Below are positions 1-5,447 of a DNA stretch of 6,126 nucleotides, in pieces (position 1 is the first letter of the stretch; every line of letters starts with the position of its first letter). Source of the DNA: Pseudomonadota bacterium (lineage in GTDB: Bacteria; Pseudomonadota; Alphaproteobacteria; Acetobacterales; Acetobacteraceae); NCBI GenBank assembly GCA_021805485.1, contig JAJZFF010000263.1, positions 1 through 6,126 of the forward strand, written 5' to 3'. The translations under genes and the position numbers were made by a program. Under the pieces are notes generated by a model that made no database searches, was not told where the DNA came from, and saw only the letters and a program-made list of their open reading frames with translations.

Positions 1-462
1 GCGGATCTCGGGTTCGTGGCGGACCGGGAAGTTCATCGACCGGGCGATGAAGCATTTTGCTCCGGCATCGCGGTGCAGGGCGGCGGCGCGGGCGGCGTCG
101 TTGCCTGGCGCGATGGTGACGACGGGGCGCAGGATGGCCTCGACGAACCGGCCGGCGCCGGAGGCTTCCTCCTCCATCACCGCCTCGGCGCGATCCTCGT
201 AGGCCAGCACGGCGATCCCGGCCTCGGCGCAGAGATGCAGATACCAGAGCTGGTGGCAGGAGGAGAGCGAGGCGAGCAGCAGCAGTTCGGGGTTCCAGCG
301 CGCGGGATCGCCGCGGAAGGCGGGATCGGATGTCAGCGCGAGGTCTGGCCGGCCGTCGGCTTCCACCTCGTGGTCGCGGCCATAGGCGGCGTAGGCGCTG
401 GTGCCGGTGCCGCGGTTGCCGGTCCAGCGCAGGGTGGTGGCGTAGCGGTGCAGCCGGCTCAA
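1..462 (-). CDS. OsmC family protein (peroxiredoxin-like), 3' end cut by window edge
   Basis: The reading frame is open for 154 residues to the left edge, so the C-terminus and stop lie outside. The OsmC/Ohr fold is supported by an N-terminal 'HRYATTLRWTGNRGTGTSAY' stretch and by the two family cysteines. Cys69 sits in LASLSSCHQLWYL, and Cys137 in AKCFIARSMNFPV. Their separation of 68 residues is close to that of E. coli OsmC. Members of the family reduce organic hydroperoxides in the cytoplasm using the Cys pair; the exact substrate here is unknown. The start is a TTG: no ATG lies in frame before residue 96, an AGGG sits 8 nt upstream, and the protein starts at the usual family position. The gene begins 10 bp after the queD stop, so it is probably the last or a late gene of the queE-queD transcript. 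The family call is secure; membership of a specific subfamily (OsmC, Ohr or YhfA) is not. Confidence 0.88.
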   Translation of the reverse strand, partial: MSRLHRYATTLRWTGNRGTGTSAYAAYGRDHEVEADGRPDLALTSDPAFRGDPARWNPELLLLASLSSCHQLWYLHLCAEAGIAVLAYEDRAEAVMEEEASGAGRFVEAILRPVVTIAPGNDAARAAALHRDAGAKCFIARSMNFPVRHEPEIR

Positions 463-470
463 GCCTGTGT

Positions 471-474
471 CCCT
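471..474 (-). promoter_or_regulatory. Ribosome binding site supporting the TTG start of the OsmC gene
   Basis: AGGG on the minus strand lies 8 nt before the TTG at 462 and overlaps the queD stop codon (TAG, 475-473). Its spacing is good, and it decides in favour of the TTG start because the frame has no nearby ATG or GTG. The overlap with the queD stop suggests translational coupling. Confidence 0.5.
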
Positions 475-829
475 ATTCGCTGTAGGCGCAGGATTCGCCT
501 TCGGAATCGCGGAAGACGGCGACGCGGGCGAGGCCCGGGCAGGATGGCGCGAGCCGCGTCCAGATGAAGCGGGCGAGGTTTTCCAGCGTTGCCGGGCCGA
601 GGCCCTCCACCTCGTCGAGGAAGCGGTGGTCGAGCGCCTCGCGGATCGCGGCGAGGTGCTGGCCGAGCCTGCCGAAATCCATCAGCATGCCGCTCGCATC
701 CGGCGCGCCGCGCAGGGTGACGGTGGCGCGGTAGGAATGGCCGTGGATGCGGCGGCTCGCCTCGGCGGCGATCTGGCGTTGCAGCGTGTGGGCCGCCTCG
801 AAGCGGAATTCCTTGGTGATTTCGTGCAT
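473..829 (-). CDS. queD: 6-carboxy-5,6,7,8-tetrahydropterin synthase-like protein, active-site Cys replaced by Ser
   Basis: This 118-residue protein belongs to the 6-pyruvoyl-tetrahydropterin synthase/QueD family (COG0720). QueD converts 7,8-dihydroneopterin triphosphate to 6-carboxytetrahydropterin, the second step of queuosine/7-deazaguanine synthesis. The zinc ligands are visible as His14 (FRFEAAHTL) and His29/His31 (IHGHSY). The Asp67-His68 pair (ALDHRFLDE) matches the catalytic Asp-His of E. coli QueD, and the PATLENLARFIW segment is typical of the family. Two positions differ. The Cys four residues before the HGH motif is Ser25, with Glu23 two residues earlier. The C-terminal pterin-binding Glu region reads RDSEGESCAY, putting Asp108 about where E. 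coli has Glu110. The start is the ATG at 829; a longer frame with an ATG at 877 would overlap queE by 46 bp and adds residues the family lacks. It starts 2 bp after the queE stop, so the two are almost certainly co-transcribed. The family is certain; whether it has normal QueD activity is open. Confidence 0.9.
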   Translation of the reverse strand: MHEITKEFRFEAAHTLQRQIAAEASRRIHGHSYRATVTLRGAPDASGMLMDFGRLGQHLAAIREALDHRFLDEVEGLGPATLENLARFIWTRLAPSCPGLARVAVFRDSEGESCAYSE

Positions 830-831
830 GG

Positions 832-1467
832 TCAGGGGATGCCGAGATATTTGTGGGTCTGCATCGACAGGCGCCATTGCGGATGGGTGAGGCAGTATTC
901 GATGGCGGCGCGCGTGTTGGCCGCGCGATCCGGCCCGTCCATCGGCTGGAGCAGGAAATGCGCGAAATCGAGCCCGGCGAAGCGCTCGGGTGTCGCCTCC
1001 TTCTGGGGATAGACCAGCTTGAGCTCCGACCCCTGGCGCACCACCAGCTCGGCCCCTTCCTTGGGGCTGACGCAGAGCCAGTCGATGCCCGGCGGCGGTT
1101 CGATCGTGCCGTTGGTCTCGACCGCGATTTCGAAGCCGGCGTCATGCACCGCTTCGATCAGCGGCGCATCGAGCTGGAGCAGCGGTTCGCCGCCGGTGAA
1201 GACGACGAGGGCATCGCGGGTGCAGGCGGCGGGCCAGGCGGCCTGGATGGCGCGGGCGAGACCGGCGGCATCGGCGAAGCGGCCGCCGCCCGGTCCGTCG
1301 GTGCCGACGAAATCGGTGTCGCAGAAGCGGCAGGTCGCACTGGCGCGGTCCTCCTCCCGGCCGGACCACAGGTTGCAGCCGGCGAAGCGGCAGAACACCG
1401 CGGCGCGGCCGGCATTGCGCCCCTCGCCCTGCAGGGTGGGGAAGATTTCCTTCACGCTATAGGCCAT
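832..1467 (-). CDS. queE: 7-carboxy-7-deazaguanine synthase (radical SAM)
   Basis: This 211-residue enzyme is predicted to convert 6-carboxytetrahydropterin, the QueD product, to 7-carboxy-7-deazaguanine using a [4Fe-4S] cluster and S-adenosylmethionine. The cluster motif is Cys31-X14-Cys46-X2-Cys49, the expanded spacing found in one QueE class, rather than the standard radical SAM CX3CX2C. Other landmarks are the N-terminal IFPTLQGEGRNAG substrate-binding stretch (Gln13, Glu15), the SAM-binding TGGEPLLQ (residues 91-98), ETNGTI (117-122) and the family-typical C-terminus MQTHKYLGIP. Length matches the family. The ATG at 1467 is the only sensible start; no strong Shine-Dalgarno sequence precedes it, and the upstream sequence forms an inverted repeat. 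It is the first gene of the minus-strand operon queE-queD-osmC. The next pathway enzyme, QueC, is not in the window. The assignment is very secure. Confidence 0.97.
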   Translation of the reverse strand: MAYSVKEIFPTLQGEGRNAGRAAVFCRFAGCNLWSGREEDRASATCRFCDTDFVGTDGPGGGRFADAAGLARAIQAAWPAACTRDALVVFTGGEPLLQLDAPLIEAVHDAGFEIAVETNGTIEPPPGIDWLCVSPKEGAELVVRQGSELKLVYPQKEATPERFAGLDFAHFLLQPMDGPDRAANTRAAIEYCLTHPQWRLSMQTHKYLGIP

Positions 1468-1529
1468 GATGGCGGCATCTACCGCACATCCGCCGCTCTG
1501 GCGACAGGGAGCGCGGCATTGCCGCCATC
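1468..1529 (-). promoter_or_regulatory. Inverted repeat in the queE leader
   Basis: GATGGCGGCA at 1468-1477 and TGCCGCCATC at 1520-1529 are perfect 10-bp reverse complements separated by 42 bp. In a queE transcript the second arm would end directly against the AUG, so pairing would bury the ribosome entry site. The intervening sequence can form a second helix: GCTC with GAGC, plus four more pairs around a single bulged G. No preQ1 riboswitch motif was recognised. The region also has to serve the divergent gene at 1575. Whether this is an RNA structure, a DNA operator or chance in GC-rich DNA cannot be settled from one sequence. Confidence 0.35.
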
Positions 1530-1574
1530 GCCGCGCGGCGCGGCTTGATCCGGCGCGTCCCTCCCGGCACGATC

Positions 1575-2459
1575 ATGTGCATGAGCGCAACGACACCGCC
1601 GAAACATCACCTCCTGATCACCGGAACCGGGCGGAGCGGCACGTCCTTCCTCGTCCGCTGGTTCGACGCGCTGGGGATGGAGACCCATTTCTCCCGCTTC
1701 GGCGAGTATGCCGCCTGGGACGAGGAAGCCAATGCCGGCGCGGAAAACCTGCCGCTGCCCGCGCTGGATGCGGACATGCCCTATGTCGTGAAATCGCCCT
1801 GGGTGTCCGAGTTCATCGACCAGCTGCTGGCCGATCCGGGCATCGTGCTGGATGGCGTGATCGTGCCGATGCGCGACCTGATGGACGTGGCGGCGAGCCG
1901 GACCATCCTCGAAATGCGGGACATGGCGGCCGAGCCGGACTGGCCGGCGGTGATGGAACGTCCCTGGGCGCATCGCGGGCGCACGCCGGGCGGGATCGTC
2001 TATTCGCTGCATCCGCTCGACCAGGCGCGGGTGCTCGCCCTCGGCTTCCACCATCTGCTGGAGCGGCTCGTCGCGGCGGAGGTGAAGGTGGTGATGGTTT
2101 CGTTCCCGCGCCTCGTCGAGGACGCGGACTATCTCTACCGCGCGCTCGCCCCGCTTCTTCCGGCGAGCGTGGATGCCGCTTCGGCCCGGGCCGCGCATGC
2201 CCGCGTTGCCGACCCGGCAAAGGTGAGGGTGGGGCCGGGCGGGCGGGATTCGACGCTCGAACGGCTGGACAGGGTGGCGCTGAACCGCGAAATCGGCCGG
2301 CTTCGCCGGGAAATGGCCGCGCTGGAGGGGCGGCTGGCCGAGGCGAGTGGTGCCGCGGCGGCGGCGCGGCGGCATGCCGAGACGATCGAGCGCAGCACGA
2401 TGTGGCGGGCCCTCTTCCCGCTGCGGCGGGCGCTGCACCGTCTGCGCGGCCGCGCATGA
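1575..2459 (+). CDS. Sulfotransferase-like P-loop protein with C-terminal coiled coil
   Basis: This protein of about 294 residues begins with a hydrophobic strand and the P-loop LLITGTGRSGTSFL (Gly17-Ser24). This is the 5'-phosphosulfate-binding loop form seen in PAPS-dependent sulfotransferases. A second family signature, VIVPMRDLMDVAASR, supplies Arg100 and Ser108 in the place of the 3'-phosphate-binding motif, and VVKSPW (Lys73-Ser74-Pro75) is also usual. No signal peptide or membrane segment is seen, so it is probably cytoplasmic. The last 69 residues are different: a heptad-like, Ala/Glu/Arg-rich segment (about 228-272) is followed by STMWRALFPLRRAL (274-287). That kind of tail is familiar from bacterial glycosyltransferases of surface-polysaccharide clusters. 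The acceptor substrate is unknown and activity is unproven. The start is uncertain: ATGs at 1575 and 1581 are both possible and neither has a good Shine-Dalgarno sequence; a TTG at 1545 is less likely. The gene stands alone between divergent queE and phaZ. Confidence 0.75.
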   Translation: MCMSATTPPKHHLLITGTGRSGTSFLVRWFDALGMETHFSRFGEYAAWDEEANAGAENLPLPALDADMPYVVKSPWVSEFIDQLLADPGIVLDGVIVPMRDLMDVAASRTILEMRDMAAEPDWPAVMERPWAHRGRTPGGIVYSLHPLDQARVLALGFHHLLERLVAAEVKVVMVSFPRLVEDADYLYRALAPLLPASVDAASARAAHARVADPAKVRVGPGGRDSTLERLDRVALNREIGRLRREMAALEGRLAEASGAAAAARRHAETIERSTMWRALFPLRRALHRLRGRA

Positions 2460-2474
2460 CAGCGCTTTCTTTTT
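2443..2474 (+). terminator. Weak intrinsic terminator candidate after the sulfotransferase gene
   Basis: The stop codon is flanked by a 14-bp perfect palindrome (TGCGCGGCCGCGCA, 2443-2456). An alternative short stem also exists, GCGC(2452-2455)-ATGACA-GCGC(2462-2465). The latter runs straight into TTTCTTTTT (2466-2474), the longest T-run in the window. The stem is only 4 bp, so the call rests mainly on the T-run position just past a gene end. Confidence 0.35.
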
Positions 2475-2501
2475 GGCGAGACTTCACCCATATTGTAAAA
2501 G
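2473..2501 (+). promoter_or_regulatory. Possible sigma70-type promoter for phaZ
   Basis: The stretch 2466-2512 is the only clearly AT-rich patch in the region. TTGGCG (2473-2478) and TAAAAG (2496-2501) match the -35 and -10 consensus at four of six positions each, with a 17-bp spacer. A start near 2508 would give phaZ a leader of about 175 nt containing both dyads listed separately. Weak matches like this are common by chance; the AT-rich context is the main support. Confidence 0.22.
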
Positions 2502-2598
2502 GAATGTAACACGATGCCCGTGCCACGCGAATCGGCCCGGGAGCGGCAGGGGGACTCCGGCGGATGCAGGGCAGATTTATGCCGAATGGCGGGGTGAG

Positions 2599-2610
2599 CT
2601 GCGTCCGCAG
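2599..2610. promoter_or_regulatory. CTGCG-TC-CGCAG dyad upstream of phaZ, candidate PhaR-type operator
   Basis: This is a perfect 5-bp dyad around a 2-bp centre, 72 bp before the phaZ ATG. Read as CTGC-N4-GCAG, it resembles the CTGC-N3-GCAG type of site reported, as I recall, for the PHB regulator PhaR in alphaproteobacteria such as Rhodobacter sphaeroides and Paracoccus. The spacer here is one base longer. No phaR gene is in the window. Confidence 0.3.
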
Positions 2611-2645
2611 TCCCGGATCCGTTTACGGAACCTTGAACTTTTCGG

Positions 2646-2658
2646 CGCCAGACTGGCG
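2646..2658. promoter_or_regulatory. 13-bp perfect dyad CGCCAG-A-CTGGCG upstream of phaZ
   Basis: Six-base arms flank a single central A, ending 24 bp before the phaZ ATG. With a one-base centre it cannot fold as an RNA hairpin of full length, so a dimeric DNA-binding protein would be the natural reader. No regulator family is recognised for it. Confidence 0.25.
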
Positions 2659-2682
2659 TGACGAGAAAGGCGGTTTGCGCCC

Positions 2683-3900
2683 ATGATGTATGACCTTTAC
2701 CAGACGCAGGACGATCTTCTGGCCCCGTTCCGGATGGCGGCGCGCGCGATGGCGCCGCTGATCGACCTGCTGACGCCGCCGGCGGGAATCCCGACCCTGC
2801 CGGTTGCGACGCGCGCCGCACTGGAGATTTTCGGCAATAGCGGCATTTCCCACAGCCGGCCGGAGTTCGGCATCGCCAGCGTGCGCGCCGGCGGGCGGGA
2901 CATTCCCGTGACCGAGACGGTGGTGAGCGGAACGCCCTTCGGCGACCTGCTGCATTTCCGCAAGGAGACTGCCTCACCCGGCCCGCGCGTGCTGATCGCG
3001 GCGCCGCTTTCGGGCCATTTCGCGACCCTGCTGCGCAACACCGTCGAGGTCATGCTGCAGGATCACGACGTCTTCATCACCGACTGGAAGAACGCGCGCG
3101 ACATTCCGGTGAGCGCGGGGCGCTTCGGCTTCGATGAATATGTGGCGCATATCATGGACTTCCTGCGCGAAATCGGGCCGGGGGCGCATGTCGTCGCCGT
3201 GTGCCAGCCGGCGGTGGCGGTGTTCGCCGCGACCGCGCTGATGGCCGAGGCCGGCGATCCGGCGGCGCCGCGCAGCATGACGCTGATGGGCGGGCCGATC
3301 GATACCAGGCGCAACCCCTCGAAGGTCAACGACCTCGCCAAGACCCGCGACATCGCCTGGTTCCGCAGCAACCTGATCACCACCGTGCCGCGCCGCTTCG
3401 CCGGGGCGGGGCGGGCGGTCTATCCCGGTTTCGTGCAGCTCGCCTCCTTCGTGTCGATGAATCTCGACCGGCATATCGGCGCGCATCTGCGCCAGTTCCG
3501 CGCCATCGTCACCGAGGATGACGCGAGCGAGGCGGCGCATCGCAAGTTCTACGACGAATACCAGTCGGTGATGGACCTGACGGCGGAATTCTATCTCGAA
3601 ACCGTCGAGCGCGTGTTCCAGCGGCACGATCTGCCGCGCGGCCAGCTGAGCTGGCGCGGCCAGACGGTGCGCCCGGCGGCGATCCGCAAGACATCGGTCT
3701 TCACCGTCGAGGGCGAGCGGGACGATATCTGCCCGCCCGGCCAGTCGGTCGCGGCGCTCGATCTCTGCACCGGGCTGAAACCGGCGCAGAAGCGCAACCA
3801 TCTCCAGCTCGGCGTCGGCCATTACGGCGTGTTCTCGGGCTCGCGCTGGGCGAACGAGATCTATCCGCAGCTGCGCGAGGTCATCGCCGCCGCCGGCTGA
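2683..3900 (+). CDS. phaZ: Intracellular poly(3-hydroxybutyrate) depolymerase
   Basis: This 405-residue cytoplasmic alpha/beta hydrolase mobilises the native, amorphous PHB of storage granules. It has no signal peptide or lipase-type GxSxG box, as expected for the intracellular PhaZ family. The nucleophile is a cysteine: Cys174 in VVAVCQPAVAV. Asp347 (EGERDDICPP) and His380 (GVGHYGVFSG) complete the triad. These positions are offset by only 8-9 residues from the Cys183/Asp355/His388 reported for Ralstonia eutropha PhaZ1. Other family segments are AAPLSGHFATLLRNTV (residues 106-121), FITDWKNARDIP (131-142) and MGGPIDTRRNPSKVN (202-216). Length is typical. The first of two consecutive ATGs is chosen because an AAAGG lies about 12 nt upstream, already a long spacing. 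The gene is preceded by a 223-bp gap with possible control sites and overlaps the 3' end of convergent coaE by 20 bp. No phaC, phasin or phaR lies next to it here. Confidence 0.96.
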   Translation: MMYDLYQTQDDLLAPFRMAARAMAPLIDLLTPPAGIPTLPVATRAALEIFGNSGISHSRPEFGIASVRAGGRDIPVTETVVSGTPFGDLLHFRKETASPGPRVLIAAPLSGHFATLLRNTVEVMLQDHDVFITDWKNARDIPVSAGRFGFDEYVAHIMDFLREIGPGAHVVAVCQPAVAVFAATALMAEAGDPAAPRSMTLMGGPIDTRRNPSKVNDLAKTRDIAWFRSNLITTVPRRFAGAGRAVYPGFVQLASFVSMNLDRHIGAHLRQFRAIVTEDDASEAAHRKFYDEYQSVMDLTAEFYLETVERVFQRHDLPRGQLSWRGQTVRPAAIRKTSVFTVEGERDDICPPGQSVAALDLCTGLKPAQKRNHLQLGVGHYGVFSGSRWANEIYPQLREVIAAAG

Positions 3901-4528
3901 ACGGCTGGCGGAACCGCCTGGGGCGGCGGGCTGGCGGCGCGGGGCGAAACACATGCGTCGCCATGAGCTGGCGGACGCGCCGCACCGTGTGGTGGCGGGA
4001 CAGGCCGGTGGCGATCACCGCATCGGCGCGGCGGCGTTTTTCGGCATCCGGCATTTGCAGGGCGATGATCCGCTCGATCTCGGCGTGGGGCAGGCCGCGG
4101 CGCAGCACCCGCGCGATCTGCACCGCGCGCGGCGCGGAGACGGTGAGTGCGAGATCGACCCGCGCCTCGCCGCCGGTTTCGAACAGCAGCGGAATGTCGA
4201 GCAGCACGGCGCGGGCGCCGCGCCTGCGGGCGGCGGCGAGGAATTTTGTCTCCGCCGCGCGCACCATGCGGTGCATGATCGCTTCCAGACGGCGCCGCGC
4301 GGCGGGATCGGCCAGCACATGCGCGCGCAGGGCGGCGCGGTCGAGCACGCCGGCGCGCACCACGCCGGGAAACGCCGCCGCGATGGGCGCAAGCGCCGCC
4401 CCGCCCGGCGCCTGCAGCGCGCGGACCGTGGCATCGGCATCGAACACCGGCACGTGGCGGCGGCGGAAGAGTGAAGCGACGGTGGATTTCCCCATGCCGA
4501 TTCCGCCGGTGAGGCCGATGATCTTCAT
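3881..4528 (-). CDS. coaE: Dephospho-CoA kinase
   Basis: This 215-residue cytoplasmic kinase phosphorylates the 3'-hydroxyl of the dephospho-CoA ribose with ATP, the last step of coenzyme A synthesis. The N-terminus carries the P-loop GLTGGIGMGKST (residues 5-16, Lys14), then VFDADATV (28-35) with the family Asp pair, and LLDIPLLFE (109-117). QMPDAEKRRRADAVIATG is the usual C-terminal substrate/lid signature, strongly alphaproteobacterial in style. The last 24 or so residues are Arg/Pro-rich (ending RQPFSRRRR) and extend past the conserved core into the convergent phaZ gene. The start ATG overlaps the aroE stop as ATGA, so translation is likely coupled to aroE. In many CoaE proteins a His-Pro pair follows the middle helix; here it reads His86-Arg87, a minor deviation. 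The functional assignment is secure. Confidence 0.96.
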   Translation of the reverse strand: MKIIGLTGGIGMGKSTVASLFRRRHVPVFDADATVRALQAPGGAALAPIAAAFPGVVRAGVLDRAALRAHVLADPAARRRLEAIMHRMVRAAETKFLAAARRRGARAVLLDIPLLFETGGEARVDLALTVSAPRAVQIARVLRRGLPHAEIERIIALQMPDAEKRRRADAVIATGLSRHHTVRRVRQLMATHVFRPAPPARRPRRFRQPFSRRRR

Positions 4529-5355
4529 CCCATCAGGTCGGCCGCGACGGCGCGGTAGAGCGCATCGTCCACCACCGGGGTGACGCCGAACCAGGCGGCG
4601 AAGCCCGGCACCGCCTGGTGCAGCAGCATCCCGAGCCCCTCGACCGCGACGAGGCCGCGCGCCCGCGCCGCCGCCAGCAGCGGTGTTTCCAGCGGGACAT
4701 AGACGATGTCCGCCACCGCCATGCCGGGAGCGGCGCGGGCGAGATCGAGTTCGAGCGGATTATGCCCGGCCATGCCGAGCGAGGTGGTGTTGACCACCAG
4801 CGCGTGGTCCGCCAGCGCCGCCGACCGCGCCTCCCAGGGGATGTGGACGAGGCCGAAATCCCGCGCGAGCGCCACCGCGCGCTCCGGCGAGCGGTTGCAC
4901 AGCGTGACCACCGCCCCCGCATCCTGCAGCGCGGTAGCGATGGCCCGCGCCGCCCCCCCGGCGCCGAGCACCAGCGCCGGGCCGGCGGCGGGGTTCACGC
5001 CATGGGCGCGCAGATTGGCGAGAAAGCCCGACCCGTCGGTATTCGCGCCCTCGATCCCCGTGGGCGTGAAGACGAGCGTGTTCACCGCCCCGGCGCGCCG
5101 CGCGCTGTCGGCCACGCGGTCGCACACGGCGAAGGCGGCTTCCTTGTGCGGGATCGTCACGTTGGCGCCGGCGAAGCCCATTTTCGCCAGCGCGGCGACG
5201 CAGGCGGCGAAATCGTCCGGGGCGATGGCGAGCGGGAGATAGGCGCCGTCGATCCCGTGGCGTTCGAGCCAGGTGCCGTGCAGGCGGGGCGAGCGGGAAT
5301 GGGCGACCGGATAGCCGATCACCCCGGCGAGGCGTGCGTGGCCGGAAAGGATCAT
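4525..5355 (-). CDS. aroE: Shikimate 5-dehydrogenase
   Basis: This 276-residue enzyme reduces 3-dehydroshikimate to shikimate with NADPH, the fourth step of chorismate and aromatic amino acid synthesis. The shikimate site is seen in VIGYPVAHSRSPRLH (Ser20, Ser22), NVTIPHKE (catalytic Lys71), GAVNTL and NTDGSGF (catalytic Asp107). The NADP-binding half has LGAGGAARAI (130-139) and CNRSPERA, whose Asn154-Arg155 would contact the 2'-phosphate and favour NADP over NAD. NTTSLGM and EGLGMLLHQAVPGFAAWFG complete the family pattern. Length is standard. The ATG at 5355 fits the family N-terminus and has a modest ACAGG just upstream. It heads a two-gene unit with coaE (4-bp overlap) and is divergent from the dehydrogenase at 5448. 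The assignment is secure. Confidence 0.96.
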   Translation of the reverse strand: MILSGHARLAGVIGYPVAHSRSPRLHGTWLERHGIDGAYLPLAIAPDDFAACVAALAKMGFAGANVTIPHKEAAFAVCDRVADSARRAGAVNTLVFTPTGIEGANTDGSGFLANLRAHGVNPAAGPALVLGAGGAARAIATALQDAGAVVTLCNRSPERAVALARDFGLVHIPWEARSAALADHALVVNTTSLGMAGHNPLELDLARAAPGMAVADIVYVPLETPLLAAARARGLVAVEGLGMLLHQAVPGFAAWFGVTPVVDDALYRAVAADLMG

Positions 5356-5373
5356 GACCTGTTTCGATCATGA
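5350..5373. repeat. Direct repeat GATCATGA x2 at the aroE start
   Basis: GATCATGA occurs at 5350-5357 and 5366-5373, a 16-bp pitch. Each copy contains the palindrome TCATGA, and the first copy overlaps the aroE start codon. Paired half-sites on about one and a half helical turns could be an operator, but 8-bp repeats can be accidental. Confidence 0.3.
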
Positions 5374-5377
5374 AGCG

Positions 5378-5411
5378 GCGCCGGCGGCAAGGGGCGGTTT
5401 CGCGCCGGCGG
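5378..5411. repeat. Direct repeat GCGCCGGCGG x2 in the aroE/SDR intergenic gap
   Basis: GCGCCGGCGG occurs at 5378-5387 and 5402-5411, a 24-bp pitch, inside the 92-bp divergent promoter region. The motif is pure G/C in a GC-rich genome, so its significance is limited. Confidence 0.25.
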
Positions 5412-5436
5412 TTCCGCGCCATATCCGCGACAGGGC

Positions 5437-5442
5437 GGAGGG
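5437..5442 (+). promoter_or_regulatory. Strong ribosome binding site for the SDR gene
   Basis: GGAGGG lies 5 nt before the ATG at 5448. It fixes that start over the ATG at 5443, which is in another frame and too close to the site. Confidence 0.7.
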
Positions 5443-5447
5443 ATGCG

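Noticed and set aside
1468..1574. preQ1 riboswitch in the queE leader
   Set aside because: No recognisable preQ1-I pseudoknot tail or class II/III elements; only a generic inverted repeat is visible.
1466..2509. 347-codon plus-strand frame over the sulfotransferase gene
   Set aside because: It is in a different frame from the P-loop protein, rich in Arg/Gly, and shows no motif.
2514..2597. 27-codon frame MPVPRESARERQGDSGG... with AAAAGGA upstream
   Set aside because: The spacing to the start is long (about 11 nt) and nothing beyond a chance ATG supports it. It would become interesting only if conserved as a phaZ leader peptide.
2626..2660. EcfG-type (GGAAC...CGTT) or sigma54 promoter upstream of phaZ
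   Set aside because: GGAAC is present but no CGTT follows at the required distance. CTGGC and TTTGC near 2653-2674 are too far apart for sigma54.
2347..2661. 104-codon frame crossing from the sulfotransferase gene into the gap before phaZ
   Set aside because: Low-complexity Arg/Ser start inside another gene, no ribosome site, no recognisable domain.
3907..3918. GGCGG-AA-CCGCC inverted repeat just after phaZ as a terminator
   Set aside because: The 2-nt loop is too small, there is no T-run, and it lies inside the coaE coding region.
2974..3954. Long open frame (326 codons) antisense to phaZ, and similar long frames antisense or alternate to most genes
   Set aside because: Very GC-rich coding DNA lacks stops in shadow frames. 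The translations are Arg/Ala/Pro-rich without family motifs and lie over well-supported genes.
5443..5447. ATG at 5443 as the start of the SDR gene
   Set aside because: It is in the wrong frame and only 0-1 nt from the GGAGG. The ATG at 5448 gives the Rossmann motif and proper spacing.
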